A stretch of 64,000 nucleotides of DNA, taken from positions 62,001-126,000 of the forward strand of contig CAMHQC010000002.1 in the NCBI GenBank assembly GCA_946187325.1, written 5' to 3'. Below the pieces are notes generated by a model. That model did no database searches. It saw only the letters and a program-made list of their open reading frames with translations, and was not told the DNA's origin. This document shows, piece by piece, positions 16,790 through 26,833 of the stretch (position 1 is its first letter; the number at the start of each line of letters is the position of its first letter). The position numbers were made by a program, and so were the translations under genes. This stretch comes from an uncultured Clostridia bacterium (GTDB lineage Bacteria > Bacillota > Clostridia > Oscillospirales > Acutalibacteraceae).

Positions 16790-18553
16790 ATGCCGTTACC
16801 TGACGGATTCTTGCAAGAGCTAAAGCTTCGCAACGATATAACCGAGGTAGCTTCGTCGTATGTAAATCTTAAACGACGCGGCAGGAATATGGTCGGATTA
16901 TGTCCGTTCCACGGCGAGAAAACTCCCTCTTTTAATATCTATACCGAGAACGGCTCGTTCTACTGCTTCGGTTGCGGAGTAGGCGGAGATGTAATCACCT
17001 TTATTATGAAAATCGAGAACCTCGATTATATCGACGCCGTTAAGTTTTTGGCTCAAAGAGCGGGGCTTGATATGCCCGAGGACAGCTACGATAACTCTAT
17101 GTCCGACCTTAGAAAACGTATCTTTGAGGCTAACCGTGAGGCCGCCAGGTTTTTTTATTCACAGTTATACAGACCTAAAGGTGTTAACGGCTTAAAGTAT
17201 TTTCGGGGCAGGGCGCTTTCCGAGCGCACTATTCGGCACTTCGGGCTCGGTTACGCGGACGCCGACCGTTATTCGCTTGTTAATTATCTTAAATCGCTCG
17301 GGTTTAAGAATAACGAAATCGTCCAGGCTAATTTGGCGTATCAAAATAAAAACGGAAGTATTTCCGACAGATTTTTCGACAGGGTAATGTTTCCGATAAT
17401 CGACCTTCGGGGTAACGTAATAGCTTTCGGCGGTCGAATTATGACCGACGCTAAGCCTAAGTATCTCAACACATCCGATACTCCTGTGTTTAAAAAGAGC
17501 GCGAATCTCTTTTCGCTCAATAACGCTAAAAACTCAGGAACGCGCACGTTTATCTTGTGCGAGGGTTATATGGATGTTATAGCCCTAAACCAAGCAGGCT
17601 TTACAAACGCCGTCGCTACCTTGGGAACCGCTTTGACTCAGGAACAGGCGCTTTTAATGAAGCGTTACTGCGACGAGGTTATAATCTGTTACGATTCCGA
17701 CGAAGCGGGGCAGAAGGCTACCGCCCGAGCTATATCGCTTCTGCGTCAAGCGGGACTTTTAATCAGGGTAATCAATATCCCCGAGGGTAAAGACCCCGAC
17801 GAGTTTCTCAGGAACAAAGGCGATAAAGGTCACGACGCGTTTAAAAATGTTATTGAGAACAGCGGTAACGATGTTGAGTACCGACTAACAAAAGTAAAAA
17901 CCAAATATAATCTTGAACTTGCTGAGGATAGGGTAGGGTATTTAAACGAGGTCGTAAAAATCCTCGCCGCCCTCGACAACGAGATTGAACAGGATGTATA
18001 TATTTCCAAAATCGCTAAAGAAGTGAGCGTTTCGCCCGACGCTATTAAGCACCAGCTTAAAAAGCAGAGCCGCAAAATCTACCGCGACAGACGAAAAGAA
18101 AACTTCCGAACTATCCGTTCTAACTTAAACGGAAGAAATGATAAAGTAAATACCGACAGGTACAGAAAGCCCAGGCTCGCTATCGCCGAAGAAGGCGTAA
18201 TCGCTTATCTTCTCAAAAACCCTGACAAGCTTCCTGTCGTAGAAAGAGAGCTTTCACGAGAGAAGTTCCAGACGGAGTTTAATCGTAAGCTGTATATATA
18301 TTTCTCTGAAAGAATTAAAAACAGAGAGGATTTGTTGTCCTCGGTATCGGGAGATTTTACCCCCGACGAGACAGCTAAAATATACAGTATAGCTAATTCC
18401 GATTTCGCTCGTATGGCTAACGATAAAACCGTAAAGGAAAATATCGACGTTATAAACGACGAGTATTCTAAGCAGAAAATCGCCGATATCTCGTCCGCTT
18501 CCGACGAAGATATTATGGAAAGACTCAGAAAACTAAGGGAACAACATCAGTAA
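16790..18553 (+). CDS. dnaG: DNA primase
   Basis: A 587-residue primase that lays RNA primers for replication. The N-terminal CHC2 zinc finger is complete (CPFHGEKTPSF then YCFGCGVGGD), followed by the DnaG catalytic core with the Toprim domain (FILCEGYMDVIALNQAG, ICYDSDEAGQKA), and a C-terminal helicase-binding region after about residue 430. Length is typical. The ATG at 16790 follows GGAGGTGAG. rpoD follows 30 bp later, which is the conserved macromolecular-synthesis arrangement. rpsU is absent from this operon, as in many Clostridia. Confidence 0.97.
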   Translation: MPLPDGFLQELKLRNDITEVASSYVNLKRRGRNMVGLCPFHGEKTPSFNIYTENGSFYCFGCGVGGDVITFIMKIENLDYIDAVKFLAQRAGLDMPEDSYDNSMSDLRKRIFEANREAARFFYSQLYRPKGVNGLKYFRGRALSERTIRHFGLGYADADRYSLVNYLKSLGFKNNEIVQANLAYQNKNGSISDRFFDRVMFPIIDLRGNVIAFGGRIMTDAKPKYLNTSDTPVFKKSANLFSLNNAKNSGTRTFILCEGYMDVIALNQAGFTNAVATLGTALTQEQALLMKRYCDEVIICYDSDEAGQKATARAISLLRQAGLLIRVINIPEGKDPDEFLRNKGDKGHDAFKNVIENSGNDVEYRLTKVKTKYNLELAEDRVGYLNEVVKILAALDNEIEQDVYISKIAKEVSVSPDAIKHQLKKQSRKIYRDRRKENFRTIRSNLNGRNDKVNTDRYRKPRLAIAEEGVIAYLLKNPDKLPVVERELSREKFQTEFNRKLYIYFSERIKNREDLLSSVSGDFTPDETAKIYSIANSDFARMANDKTVKENIDVINDEYSKQKIADISSASDEDIMERLRKLREQHQ

Positions 18554-18583
18554 ATTATTACCTTATAGGAAAGGATTGTTAAT

Positions 18584-19669
18584 ATGGCATCAAACGATAA
18601 GAAAACCATCATCAAGGAGCTTACCGACTTAGGTAAGTCCAAGGGAAATCTTACTAACGACGAGATTATCGAAGCGTTAGGCGAGGTTGAGTTTAAACCC
18701 GAGGAACTTGAAAAACTCTACGATTCACTCGAACAGCAGGGTATCGAGATTATCGAGGATATCGAAAACATTGATTTCGATAAAATCGCCGAGGAAGAAG
18801 CTAAAAAGGAAGACGGTAAAACCGATTCCGCTGACAGCGTTTCTATCGACGATCCCGTAAAGGTTTACCTCAAAGAAATCGGACGAGTACCGCTTCTTAC
18901 GCCCGAGGAGGAAATCGAGCTCGCTATTAAAATCGCTGAAGGAGATATCCAGGCTAAAAAGCGTCTTTCCGAAGCTAACTTACGTCTTGTTGTAAGTATC
19001 GCTAAGCGTTACCTCGGACGCGGTATGCAGTTCCTCGATTTAATTCAGGAGGGTAACTTAGGTCTTATTAAAGCGGTAGAGAAGTTCGACTATACCAAAG
19101 GTTTTAAATTCTCCACATACGCTACATGGTGGATTCGCCAGGCTATCACAAGAGCTATCGCCGACCAGGCGCGTACAATCCGTATTCCTGTACATATGGT
19201 AGAAACCATAAATAAAGTAAAGAAAGTAAGTACACAGATTCTCCACGAAAAAGGCCACGAGCCTTCTTCCGAGGAAATTGCCGAAAAGCTCGATATTTCC
19301 GTCGAGAAAGTACGTGAAATCGTAAGAGTAGCCCAGGAGCCTGTATCCTTGGAAACTCCTATCGGCGAGGAAGAGGACAGCCATCTCGGTGACTTTATCC
19401 CCGACAGCGATACTCCCGCTCCCGCGGACGAAGCTTCACACGCTCTCTTAAAGGAACAGCTCGAGGACGTTTTAGCTACTTTAACTCCGCGTGAGGCTAA
19501 GGTGTTAAGACTCCGTTTCGGCTTAGAGGACGGTAAGAGCCGTACCTTAGAGGAAGTCGGTTCAGAGTTTAAGGTAACCCGTGAGCGTATCCGTCAGATT
19601 GAGGCTAAGGCTTTAAGAAAACTCCGCCATCCCTCGAGAAGTAAGAAGCTCAAGGATTATCTCGATTAA
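18584..19669 (+). CDS. rpoD: Primary RNA polymerase sigma factor (sigma-A/RpoD)
   Basis: A 361-residue housekeeping sigma factor. Region 1.1 is at the N-terminus. Region 1.2-2 includes [36 protein letters not shown] (2.1-2.2) and [19 protein letters not shown] (2.3-2.4). Region 3 covers HMVETINK. Region 4.2 contains [20 protein letters not shown] for -35 recognition. The many TTGACA/TATAAT-like promoters in this window are expected targets. The gene is second in an operon with dnaG and ends at a bidirectional terminator facing the LysM gene. Confidence 0.97.
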   Translation: MASNDKKTIIKELTDLGKSKGNLTNDEIIEALGEVEFKPEELEKLYDSLEQQGIEIIEDIENIDFDKIAEEEAKKEDGKTDSADSVSIDDPVKVYLKEIGRVPLLTPEEEIELAIKIAEGDIQAKKRLSEANLRLVVSIAKRYLGRGMQFLDLIQEGNLGLIKAVEKFDYTKGFKFSTYATWWIRQAITRAIADQARTIRIPVHMVETINKVKKVSTQILHEKGHEPSSEEIAEKLDISVEKVREIVRVAQEPVSLETPIGEEEDSHLGDFIPDSDTPAPADEASHALLKEQLEDVLATLTPREAKVLRLRFGLEDGKSRTLEEVGSEFKVTRERIRQIEAKALRKLRHPSRSKKLKDYLD

Positions 19670-19693
19670 TTAAATAGTTTAAATGTAAAAAAT

Positions 19694-19741
19694 ACGGTCG
19701 GGAAGCTCAGTCCTCGTTATAGGAGCTGTCTTTCCGACCGT
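19694..19741. terminator. Bidirectional terminator between rpoD and LysM gene
   Basis: ACGGTCGGGAAG (19694-19705) and CTTTCCGACCGT (19730-19741) pair over 12 bp with one G-T. A smaller inner hairpin lies in the loop. The A-rich run on the left (19687-19692) becomes a U-tract for minus-strand transcripts, so it works best for the LysM gene. Confidence 0.8.
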
Positions 19742-19756
19742 AATTGTTTATCTGAA

Positions 19757-20065
19757 CTAAATATAAAGTCTCGTTCCGGGATAAAGTATATTCGGGTTAC
19801 ACATACCGTTTTTCTTAGCGATACTCTCGACTGTTGTGCCGAATCTCTGAGCGATTGACCAGAGTGTATCGCCCGGACGTGTTACATAAACGTAGCCGTT
19901 TAAATCCTCTGTATCTACGGGTACTAAAATCTCCTGACCGACGTATATCATATTCGGGTCGCTTATATTATTTACCTGTAAAATTTTTTCTACAGTAGTT
20001 CCGAAAAAATTCGCGATGCCGAAAAGAGTGTTGCCTTTTCGGACAGTATAACTAATCGTTTCCAT
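19757..20065 (-). CDS. Double LysM-domain protein
   Basis: A 102-residue protein built almost entirely of two LysM modules: YTVRKGNTLFGIANFFGTTV...IYVGQEILVP (residues 5-50) and VYVTRPGDTLWSIAQRFGTTV...LYPGTRLYI (55-102). LysM binds N-acetylglucosamine chains of peptidoglycan. No signal peptide or membrane helix is seen, so it may act inside the mother cell or spore coat, or be exported another way. The ATG at 20065 follows GGAGGAG with good spacing. An in-frame ATG at 20083 lies upstream of that site. It is convergent with rpoD. Spore-coat or cortex association is an inference from similar small LysM proteins. Confidence 0.88.
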   Translation of the reverse strand: METISYTVRKGNTLFGIANFFGTTVEKILQVNNISDPNMIYVGQEILVPVDTEDLNGYVYVTRPGDTLWSIAQRFGTTVESIAKKNGMCNPNILYPGTRLYI

Positions 20066-20320
20066 ATTTTCTCCTCCGTTCAATATAGCTTATGTCCGAT
20101 AAAAAAATATGTGTCTTTTTTCTGCGGTTAATATGTATGGTTAATATGCACATAAAACGCCGTTTATTTTCTACATATCGAAAATGACGCACTTGCTTTA
20201 TAATTCCTAATTAGAAATATATCGGGTCGTAAATTTGATAAAATGTTAAAGATAATATGGACGAGTGAGCGCGTGCGTACAGCGCGGGCATTTGTCCGTT
20301 TAATTCGAATAAATTCGGGG
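20066..20320. other. Intergenic region upstream of the pullulanase pair
   Basis: AT-rich, with a TATAAT at 20199-20204 and a TAAAAT at 20239-20244, but neither has a convincing -35 box at 16-18 bp. A GC-rich patch (20264-20289, containing GCGCGTGCG and CAGCGCGGGC) precedes the first pullulanase start. No gene was found here. Confidence 0.35.
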
Positions 20321-23128
20321 ATGAAAATGAAGCTTAAAAAAACTGTTTCTATTCTCTTAATTATATCAATATTAGCTCTGGCTTTTTCGGCGGGTTTTAC
20401 CGTAACCGCCGCTAAAAATTACGAAGCTTACGCTAAAAAGCTCGATAAAACTACCTACACAGGCGAACTAGGCGCTATTTACAGCAAGAACGTCACTATC
20501 TTTAGAGTTTGGGCGCCTAACGCCGACGCTGTGCGTGTTAAGTTTTTCCGTTCGGGAAGCTCTAAAAAATACACCAGAATTATAAGCCTCGGTAAAAATA
20601 AGCACACAGGCGTGTGGGCTGTACACGTCGCGGGCGATTTAAAAAATACCTACTACACTTTTCTTGTTACCCGAAAGGGCAAAACCGTCGAAACCTCCGA
20701 TATCTACGCTAAAGCCTGCGGAGTAAACGGCAAGAGAAGTATGGTTGTCGATTTAAATTCAACCAACCCGAAAGGCTGGGAAAATGATAAACGCGTATCT
20801 GTTGATAAACAGACCGACGCTAGAATTTGGGAAGTGCAGATAAGCGATTTCTCCTCATCTCAGTCGAGCGGCGTTTCCAAGAGGCATAGGGGAAAGTACC
20901 TCGCTTTCGCCGAGAAAGGCACTACCGTTAACTCTCTATCGGGTTCGGCTTCTACCTGCGTAGATTATCTAAAAAATCTCGGCGTAAATTATGTCCAGAT
21001 TAACCCGTTTTATGACTTCGGCTCTGTTGACGAGAGCAAGAAAGTTAAAAAAGACTCCGATTATAACTGGGGATATGATCCTGTTAACTATAACTGCCCC
21101 GAGGGCTCCTACAGCACTAACGCGGAAAAAGGCGCTGTTCGTATCAAAGAGTGCAAAAGAATGATACAAGCCCTGCATAACGCGGGTATAGGCGTAATTA
21201 TGGATGTTGTGTATAACCATACCCAGCAGTCCGACGACTCTCCGTTTAATAAAACCGTTCCTGATTATTACTACCGTAAAAACCCTGACGGAAGCTACTC
21301 CAACGGCTCAGGCTGCGGTAATGATACTGCTTCCGAGCGTAAAATGTTCCGCAAGTTTATGGTCGATTCCGTAACCTATTGGGCTAAGGAGTACCATATC
21401 GACGGTTTTAGATTCGACTTAATGGGATTACACGATGTAACCACAATGAATAAAATCCGAGAATCCCTTGATAACCTCGACGGCGGAAGTAAAATTCTTA
21501 TGTACGGCGAGGCTTGGAACCTCGAAACCGCCGCTGACAGCGGAACTGTTCTCGCTAATCAGAATAACGTATCTCAGCTCGATTTACGAATCGGAGCGTT
21601 TGATGACACCTATCGCGACGCCGTTAAGGGCAGCAGCGAGGGAGTGGATAAGGGCTTTGTACAAGCTGGACTCAATAAGGCTAACCTTAAACTCGGAATC
21701 CTCGCTCAATCCGACGAAACTCTTGGCTGGGCTAAGGCTCCTTCTCAGTGCGTAACCTACGCGTCGTGCCACGATAACCTCACCTTATGGGATAAACTGG
21801 TTAAATCCGTAAAGGGCGCTAAAGCTGATTACACTAAGCGCTACGAGGATTTAGTCGCTATGAATAAGCTCGCGGGAGCTATAACATATACATCTCAGGG
21901 TATCAGCTTTATGCTCGCGGGCGAGGAGTTGAGCCGAACTAAAAAAGGCGATAAAAACAGCTATAAATCGGGCTTTAAGCTCAATCAGATAGACTGGGAA
22001 AATGTTTACACCTTCGGCGATGTGTCCGATTATTATAAAGGCTTGATGGAGATTAGAAAGAATATCCCCGCCTTTACCGATTCCACAAAACTGACCGTAG
22101 ATAATATCAAGTTTAAAACCGACGCCCCCGACGGAGTGGTAGCTTATTCGTTCAACGATACCAAGTATAAAAGGGTCGCTGTGATTTTCAACAGCTCCGA
22201 TGAAAATAAAAACGTCTCCGTAAAGGGAAGCTTTATCCAGCTCGCCAACGACGTTACAGCGGGAATGGCTAATCTCGGCTATGTTAACGGCAACGTGAAT
22301 GTACCCGCTAAATCAGCCGCAATTCTTGTCGACAGCGAAGCCTATGAAAAGAACGCCCCCAAGGTTACCGAGGGTAAGGTTTTAGTACGCTATCACAGCT
22401 CGGGCGAAGTATTTAAAAGCTATGTTTTAAACGGGGAAAAGGGTTCCGATTATAAAATCGAGCCGCTAAACTCCGTGTTGATTGACTATAATATTAAAAA
22501 GACCGAGGGCGATTCGGGACAGTTCGGCGACTCGATTCGTTACTGTAATATCTACTGCGATAAATACGACGGCACTCAGTCGAGCGTGACCTTTAATTTT
22601 ATCGACGATAAAACCGAGAAGAATATTACCGATTCTATCGTTATGACAAACCGTCAGGGTCAACCCTACGAAACTTTAGATATACCCGCGGTTGACGGAT
22701 ATACTCTAAATCTTCAAAAGCTCCCAAAGAACGCCTGCGGATTATTTACCGGGAATAATCAGACCGTTAACTACCGTTACACTAAGAGCGGCTCGCGCGA
22801 TGACAGCTGTAAGGTGAATATAATCTATATGGCTGATGACGGAAAGATTCTGGGCACGGATACTATGTCGGGTGATAACGGTATCGAGTACAAGACAAGT
22901 ACTATCGAAATCGACGGCTATAAGCTAAAGAAAACTCCCGATAATAAAAACGGCACATATTCCGACGCGGAACAGACCGTTCTCTATATCTACACTCCCG
23001 CTTCGTTTACGGAGCATCTACCGACGGTAATTATCGTGCTGGTATTTATCGCGGCGATAACCTTATTCGCGGTTATCTATTATAAAAGGCGAAAAGCTTT
23101 TCTTATGAAAAGCATCGATATATCATAA
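20321..23128 (+). CDS. Membrane-anchored type I pullulanase (GH13_14) with CBM48 and MucBP-like domains
   Basis: A 935-residue secreted debranching enzyme that should cut alpha-1,6 links in starch and pullulan. Order: signal peptide (1-30), CBM48-like beta domain with TIFRVWAPNADAVRVKF (about 50-150), GH13 catalytic barrel (about 165-580) with the pullulanase signature YNWGYDPVNY, nucleophile in DGFRFDLMGLHD, acid/base in LMYGEAWN and the transition-state Asp in ASCHDNLT, then two MucBP-like repeats and a C-terminal transmembrane helix (about 905-927) followed by KRRK. It has no dockerin, so it probably stays on the cell membrane. The ATG at 20321 heads the signal peptide. A dockerin paralogue follows 31 bp later. 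Confidence 0.92.
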   Translation: MKMKLKKTVSILLIISILALAFSAGFTVTAAKNYEAYAKKLDKTTYTGELGAIYSKNVTIFRVWAPNADAVRVKFFRSGSSKKYTRIISLGKNKHTGVWAVHVAGDLKNTYYTFLVTRKGKTVETSDIYAKACGVNGKRSMVVDLNSTNPKGWENDKRVSVDKQTDARIWEVQISDFSSSQSSGVSKRHRGKYLAFAEKGTTVNSLSGSASTCVDYLKNLGVNYVQINPFYDFGSVDESKKVKKDSDYNWGYDPVNYNCPEGSYSTNAEKGAVRIKECKRMIQALHNAGIGVIMDVVYNHTQQSDDSPFNKTVPDYYYRKNPDGSYSNGSGCGNDTASERKMFRKFMVDSVTYWAKEYHIDGFRFDLMGLHDVTTMNKIRESLDNLDGGSKILMYGEAWNLETAADSGTVLANQNNVSQLDLRIGAFDDTYRDAVKGSSEGVDKGFVQAGLNKANLKLGILAQSDETLGWAKAPSQCVTYASCHDNLTLWDKLVKSVKGAKADYTKRYEDLVAMNKLAGAITYTSQGISFMLAGEELSRTKKGDKNSYKSGFKLNQIDWENVYTFGDVSDYYKGLMEIRKNIPAFTDSTKLTVDNIKFKTDAPDGVVAYSFNDTKYKRVAVIFNSSDENKNVSVKGSFIQLANDVTAGMANLGYVNGNVNVPAKSAAILVDSEAYEKNAPKVTEGKVLVRYHSSGEVFKSYVLNGEKGSDYKIEPLNSVLIDYNIKKTEGDSGQFGDSIRYCNIYCDKYDGTQSSVTFNFIDDKTEKNITDSIVMTNRQGQPYETLDIPAVDGYTLNLQKLPKNACGLFTGNNQTVNYRYTKSGSRDDSCKVNIIYMADDGKILGTDTMSGDNGIEYKTSTIEIDGYKLKKTPDNKNGTYSDAEQTVLYIYTPASFTEHLPTVIIVLVFIAAITLFAVIYYKRRKAFLMKSIDIS

Positions 23129-23159
23129 ACAACCCTTTGGGTTAAAGGAGGATTTTTAT

Positions 23160-26100
23160 ATGGCAAAGAAAATTTTGTCCGCATTACTCTGCGTCTTATT
23201 AGCCGCTTCATCCGTAGTAATGGCTTCCGCCGCTACAACCTCTAAGAGCGCCGCAGGCGACACAGCTTACGCTACCGCCGCCAAAGCAATCGATAAGGAT
23301 TACGGATACGACGGCGATGACTTAGGCGCAAACTATTCTAAAGACTCGACTACCTTTAAGGTATGGGCTCCTACCGCTACCAAGGTTGCGGTAAACCTTT
23401 TCCAGACAGGAAGCGACTCCGAGGAAAACGCTAAGAAATTAGGTAAGTACAATCTTGAAAAGGTAAACAAGGCTGACGGAAAGACCTTCTCAGGCGTTTG
23501 GAGCGTTAAGGTTGAAGGCGATTTGGTTAATAAGTATTACACTTATTCTATCACCGCTAAAAACGTCACCGGCTCCAAAACTCTCACCAATGAAACTGCC
23601 GACGTTTATTCTGTGGCTACAGGTGTAAACGGTAAGCGTTCTATGATTTGTGATTTATCCAAGACTAACCCTGACGGTTGGGACAAGGACGCTCACGTAG
23701 TTCAGAGCAAGAGTACCAAAAGCTCAGTTTGGGAAGTTCACGTAAAGGATTTTTCTTATAACGAGAACTCAGGTGTGTCCAAAGCTAACCGCGGTAAGTA
23801 TCTCGCGTTTACCGAGACAGGAACTACCTTAAATAACAAGGGTAAAATCGCTACTTGTATCGATTACCTTAAAGAGCTCGGTATTACTACTGTTCAGATT
23901 AACCCCTTCTATGATTACGGTTCGGTCGATGAGGCAGGCTCTGACGAACAGTTTAACTGGGGCTACGATCCCGTAAACTATAACGTTCCCGAGGGTTCTT
24001 ATTCTACTAACCCTTACGACGGTAACGTTAGAATCAAAGAGTGTAAGGCTATGATTAAAGCGCTTCACGACGCGGGTATCTCTGTTGTAATGGACGTTGT
24101 ATACAACCATACTTACTCCGCTGACTCCTGCTTCGAGCGCACAGTTCCTAACTATTACTATCGTATGAAATCGGACGGCTCTTACTCCAACGGCTCAGGC
24201 TGCGGTAACGAGACTGCTTCCGAAACTCAGATGTTCAGAAATTATATGATTCAGTCCTGTCTTTACTGGGTTAACGAGTACCACGTTGACGGATTCCGTT
24301 TCGACCTTATGGCTTTACATGATACCGAAACAATGAACCTTATCCGTGACGAACTCGACAAGGTTGACCCCAAGCTCACGATGTGGGGTGAAGGCTGGAC
24401 AGGCGGCTCGAGCGAATATCCCTCGACTACCTGCACAGGCGCCGCTTTCAAACAGGCTAAACAGGCGAACTCTAATGACCTTAACCCGAGAATCGCGTTC
24501 TTTAACGACGGTATCCGCGACGGTTTAAAGGGAAGCGTATTCCAGAAAACAGGCGCAGGCTGGATTCAGGGCACAGCCGCTTCTTATCAGACTGTAACCT
24601 ACGGTATTCTCGCTAATACTAAAAACGGTAACTGGCACGCTAAACAGCCTTCTCAGACTGTAACCTACGCGTCCTGCCACGATAACCAGACTCTCTGGGA
24701 CAGACTTTGCGCTTCTCAGCTTCTGGACGACTATTTCCGCACACGTCATCCGCTCGTAGTCGCGGAGAATAAACTCACAGGCGGTATGCTCGCTATGTCT
24801 CAGGGCGTTACATTTATGCTCGCCGGCGAGGAAATGGGACGTTCTAAGGATAACGACGAAAACAGCTACGCTTCTCCCGCAACAGAGAATATGCTTGATT
24901 GGGAACAGGCTAAGACTAACGGCGATATCGTTTCCTACTATAAGGGAATGCTTAAAATCCGTAACAGCTTCTCACCGCTTTACGACGATACAAACGCTTC
25001 CTCAGAGGGCTATACTCTCTACGTAAGCTCCAAGAATCCTTCTTACATTTACGCGGGCGTTTGGACTAACGATACCGAGGGCGAGTGGAATAAACTCGCT
25101 GTAATCGCTAACTCCGACTCCAAGGAAGCTTCATTTACTCTTGAGGAGAAAACAGGAGTTACCGATTGGGTAATTATCGCCGACGACCAGCAGGCAGGCG
25201 TTAAGAAGATTTCCGATAACGGAAAGACATTCACGCTTCCCGCTAAGTCAATGGTAGTTGCTGTAGACAAGGCAAGCTTTGAAAAAGCTGCAATTAAGTC
25301 CGACCAGGGTACAGTTTCCGTTAAGCACGTTAACGCTATCACAGGCGATACAATCGAAAACTTCACAGTTACAGGTACTGTAGGTACAAACTACTCAATC
25401 GCCGTTCCCTCAAGCCTCGGCAAAGAGTTTGAGATAAAGAGCATAGAAGGCGACCAAGAAGGCGTTTTCAAAGAGGAAACTCAGAACGTAGTTATGAACT
25501 ACGGTTACTATACTCCCGAATCTTCCAAGCAGGATTTCAACGGCGACGGTAAATCTAATATCAACGACGTTACATATATGCAGAAGGTTCTCGCTAAGAA
25601 AATCACCGCTGCAAAAGAGCAGACAGATAAATTCGATATTAATTTTGACGGCGGATTTGATGTAAACGACATTACAATGTACCAGAAATCGCTTGCCAAT
25701 ATGAACGTGAGCACAGGTAAGGTTGTTGTAAATTACATAGATAAAGCTACAGGCGAAAGCATCAAGAAATCCGTTGAGTATACAGGCAGAGTAGGGGAAA
25801 CTTACGAACCAGTTAAGGCGGCGGCTTTAGGCTACGATCTCGATACCTCCGAAGCTTATGAGGATAAGGTTACTGTTCCGTTCGGTACAAAGGAAGTTAC
25901 ATATAAGTACGTAGAAAGCTCCGCGGGCGTAACTCTTAACGTAAAGCACAGCTCGGGCAAAGGCTTCGATCCTACTCTCTGGATTTGGGGCAGCAAGAAC
26001 GGAAACGACTCAGGTACTAACTACTGCACAAGAAAAGCTTGGGCGGGCGATATCTTAACCGAGAAAAACGCCGACGGCTGGTATTCCAAGTCGTTTACAG

Positions 26101-26291
26101 CTGACTCGGGCGACGACGCTTATAACTTTATCGTGTCCGACGACGGCTCGCCGCAGTCCGTAGACTGCAAGGGCTTCAGCCAGACTAATCTTTGGATTGT
26201 TATCGACGATAGCAAGGACGGAGTAAACCTCAAGGTTTATGATGTTAATCCCGACAGCAACCCCGAAGCTAAACCTTTCTATACAACTTGA
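23160..26291 (+). CDS. Dockerin-bearing type I pullulanase (amylosome enzyme, GH13_14)
   Basis: A 1043-residue secreted pullulanase, paralogue of the upstream enzyme. Order: signal peptide (1-25), CBM48 (about 50-160), GH13 barrel (about 190-610) with FNWGYDPVNY, DGFRFDLMALHD, TMWGEGW and ASCHDNQT catalytic motifs, a MucBP-like domain (about 720-785), a dockerin (about 790-850) with two calcium-binding repeats DFNGDGKSNINDVTYMQ and DINFDGGFDVNDITMYQ, a second MucBP-like domain (about 855-920), and a C-terminal beta domain resembling starch-binding CBM26 (LWIWGSKNGND, about 925-1040). The dockerin should plug it into a cohesin scaffold, as in the R. bromii amylosome. AAAGGAGG precedes the start, and a strong terminator follows. 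Confidence 0.94.
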   Translation: MAKKILSALLCVLLAASSVVMASAATTSKSAAGDTAYATAAKAIDKDYGYDGDDLGANYSKDSTTFKVWAPTATKVAVNLFQTGSDSEENAKKLGKYNLEKVNKADGKTFSGVWSVKVEGDLVNKYYTYSITAKNVTGSKTLTNETADVYSVATGVNGKRSMICDLSKTNPDGWDKDAHVVQSKSTKSSVWEVHVKDFSYNENSGVSKANRGKYLAFTETGTTLNNKGKIATCIDYLKELGITTVQINPFYDYGSVDEAGSDEQFNWGYDPVNYNVPEGSYSTNPYDGNVRIKECKAMIKALHDAGISVVMDVVYNHTYSADSCFERTVPNYYYRMKSDGSYSNGSGCGNETASETQMFRNYMIQSCLYWVNEYHVDGFRFDLMALHDTETMNLIRDELDKVDPKLTMWGEGWTGGSSEYPSTTCTGAAFKQAKQANSNDLNPRIAFFNDGIRDGLKGSVFQKTGAGWIQGTAASYQTVTYGILANTKNGNWHAKQPSQTVTYASCHDNQTLWDRLCASQLLDDYFRTRHPLVVAENKLTGGMLAMSQGVTFMLAGEEMGRSKDNDENSYASPATENMLDWEQAKTNGDIVSYYKGMLKIRNSFSPLYDDTNASSEGYTLYVSSKNPSYIYAGVWTNDTEGEWNKLAVIANSDSKEASFTLEEKTGVTDWVIIADDQQAGVKKISDNGKTFTLPAKSMVVAVDKASFEKAAIKSDQGTVSVKHVNAITGDTIENFTVTGTVGTNYSIAVPSSLGKEFEIKSIEGDQEGVFKEETQNVVMNYGYYTPESSKQDFNGDGKSNINDVTYMQKVLAKKITAAKEQTDKFDINFDGGFDVNDITMYQKSLANMNVSTGKVVVNYIDKATGESIKKSVEYTGRVGETYEPVKAAALGYDLDTSEAYEDKVTVPFGTKEVTYKYVESSAGVTLNVKHSSGKGFDPTLWIWGSKNGNDSGTNYCTRKAWAGDILTEKNADGWYSKSFTADSGDDAYNFIVSDDGSPQSVDCKGFSQTNLWIVIDDSKDGVNLKVYDVNPDSNPEAKPFYTT

Positions 26292-26305
26292 TAGATAAAA
26301 AATTA

Positions 26306-26335
26306 CGGGAGAGCTTATGCTCTCCCGATTTTTTT
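26306..26335 (+). terminator. Terminator of pullulanase pair
   Basis: CGGGAGAGC (26306-26314) and GCTCTCCCG (26319-26327) form a perfect stem with loop TTAT, followed by A and seven Ts. Confidence 0.93.
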
Positions 26336-26370
26336 ATCAGTCATTATCATTGTCAATTCTCAATTGACTT

Positions 26371-26748
26371 TTACTCAAAATCTCCGTAAAAGTCGAAGTC
26401 CTCGAACGTATCTGTGAGTAAGTCCGCCGCTTCGTCGCGAACTTCGGCCTCGTCTTTACTGCGGTCGAGTTCCTGAACGAATAGGTTAATACTTCCGAAT
26501 AAATCCGTGAATAAGATTTCGGTGATATCTTCCTTGGTAATATCAGGATTGCTTTCGTAAAGCACCTTAGCTGTCTGAAGCATAATATACTGTAAGGTGC
26601 TTTCGATAGCCTCCAAATCGGCTTCCTCGCAACACACGCCGGCGTTAATATCGCCGTTAGTCTCGCAGTGACCGTACATAAATAATTCGCCTGAGTTTAA
26701 TTTTGTGTCCTCTATTTCCTCAATTTTTTTAGTTATTTTAGATGCCAT
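26371..26748 (-). CDS. Hypothetical acidic protein
   Basis: A 125-residue soluble, acidic protein with no signal peptide or membrane helix. It has no family I recognise. Most of it should be helical (EEADLEAIESTLQYIMLQTAKVLYE and the Asp/Glu-rich C-terminus). A HCE...GVCCEE segment near residues 30-42 contains three Cys and one His and might bind a metal, although the spacing is not classic. The ATG at 26748 follows AAAGGATG by 8 bp. A second in-frame ATG at 26757 is too near that site. It lies between the pullulanase terminator and the zinc-ribbon gene and has no visible link to starch use. Confidence 0.55.
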   Translation of the reverse strand: MASKITKKIEEIEDTKLNSGELFMYGHCETNGDINAGVCCEEADLEAIESTLQYIMLQTAKVLYESNPDITKEDITEILFTDLFGSINLFVQELDRSKDEAEVRDEAADLLTDTFEDFDFYGDFE

Positions 26749-26833
26749 ATTAATCATCCTTTCATAAATTATGAATTAATTTTACCATACAATATACGCT
26801 TTGAAAAGGTATATTATTTGATAATTGTTCATA

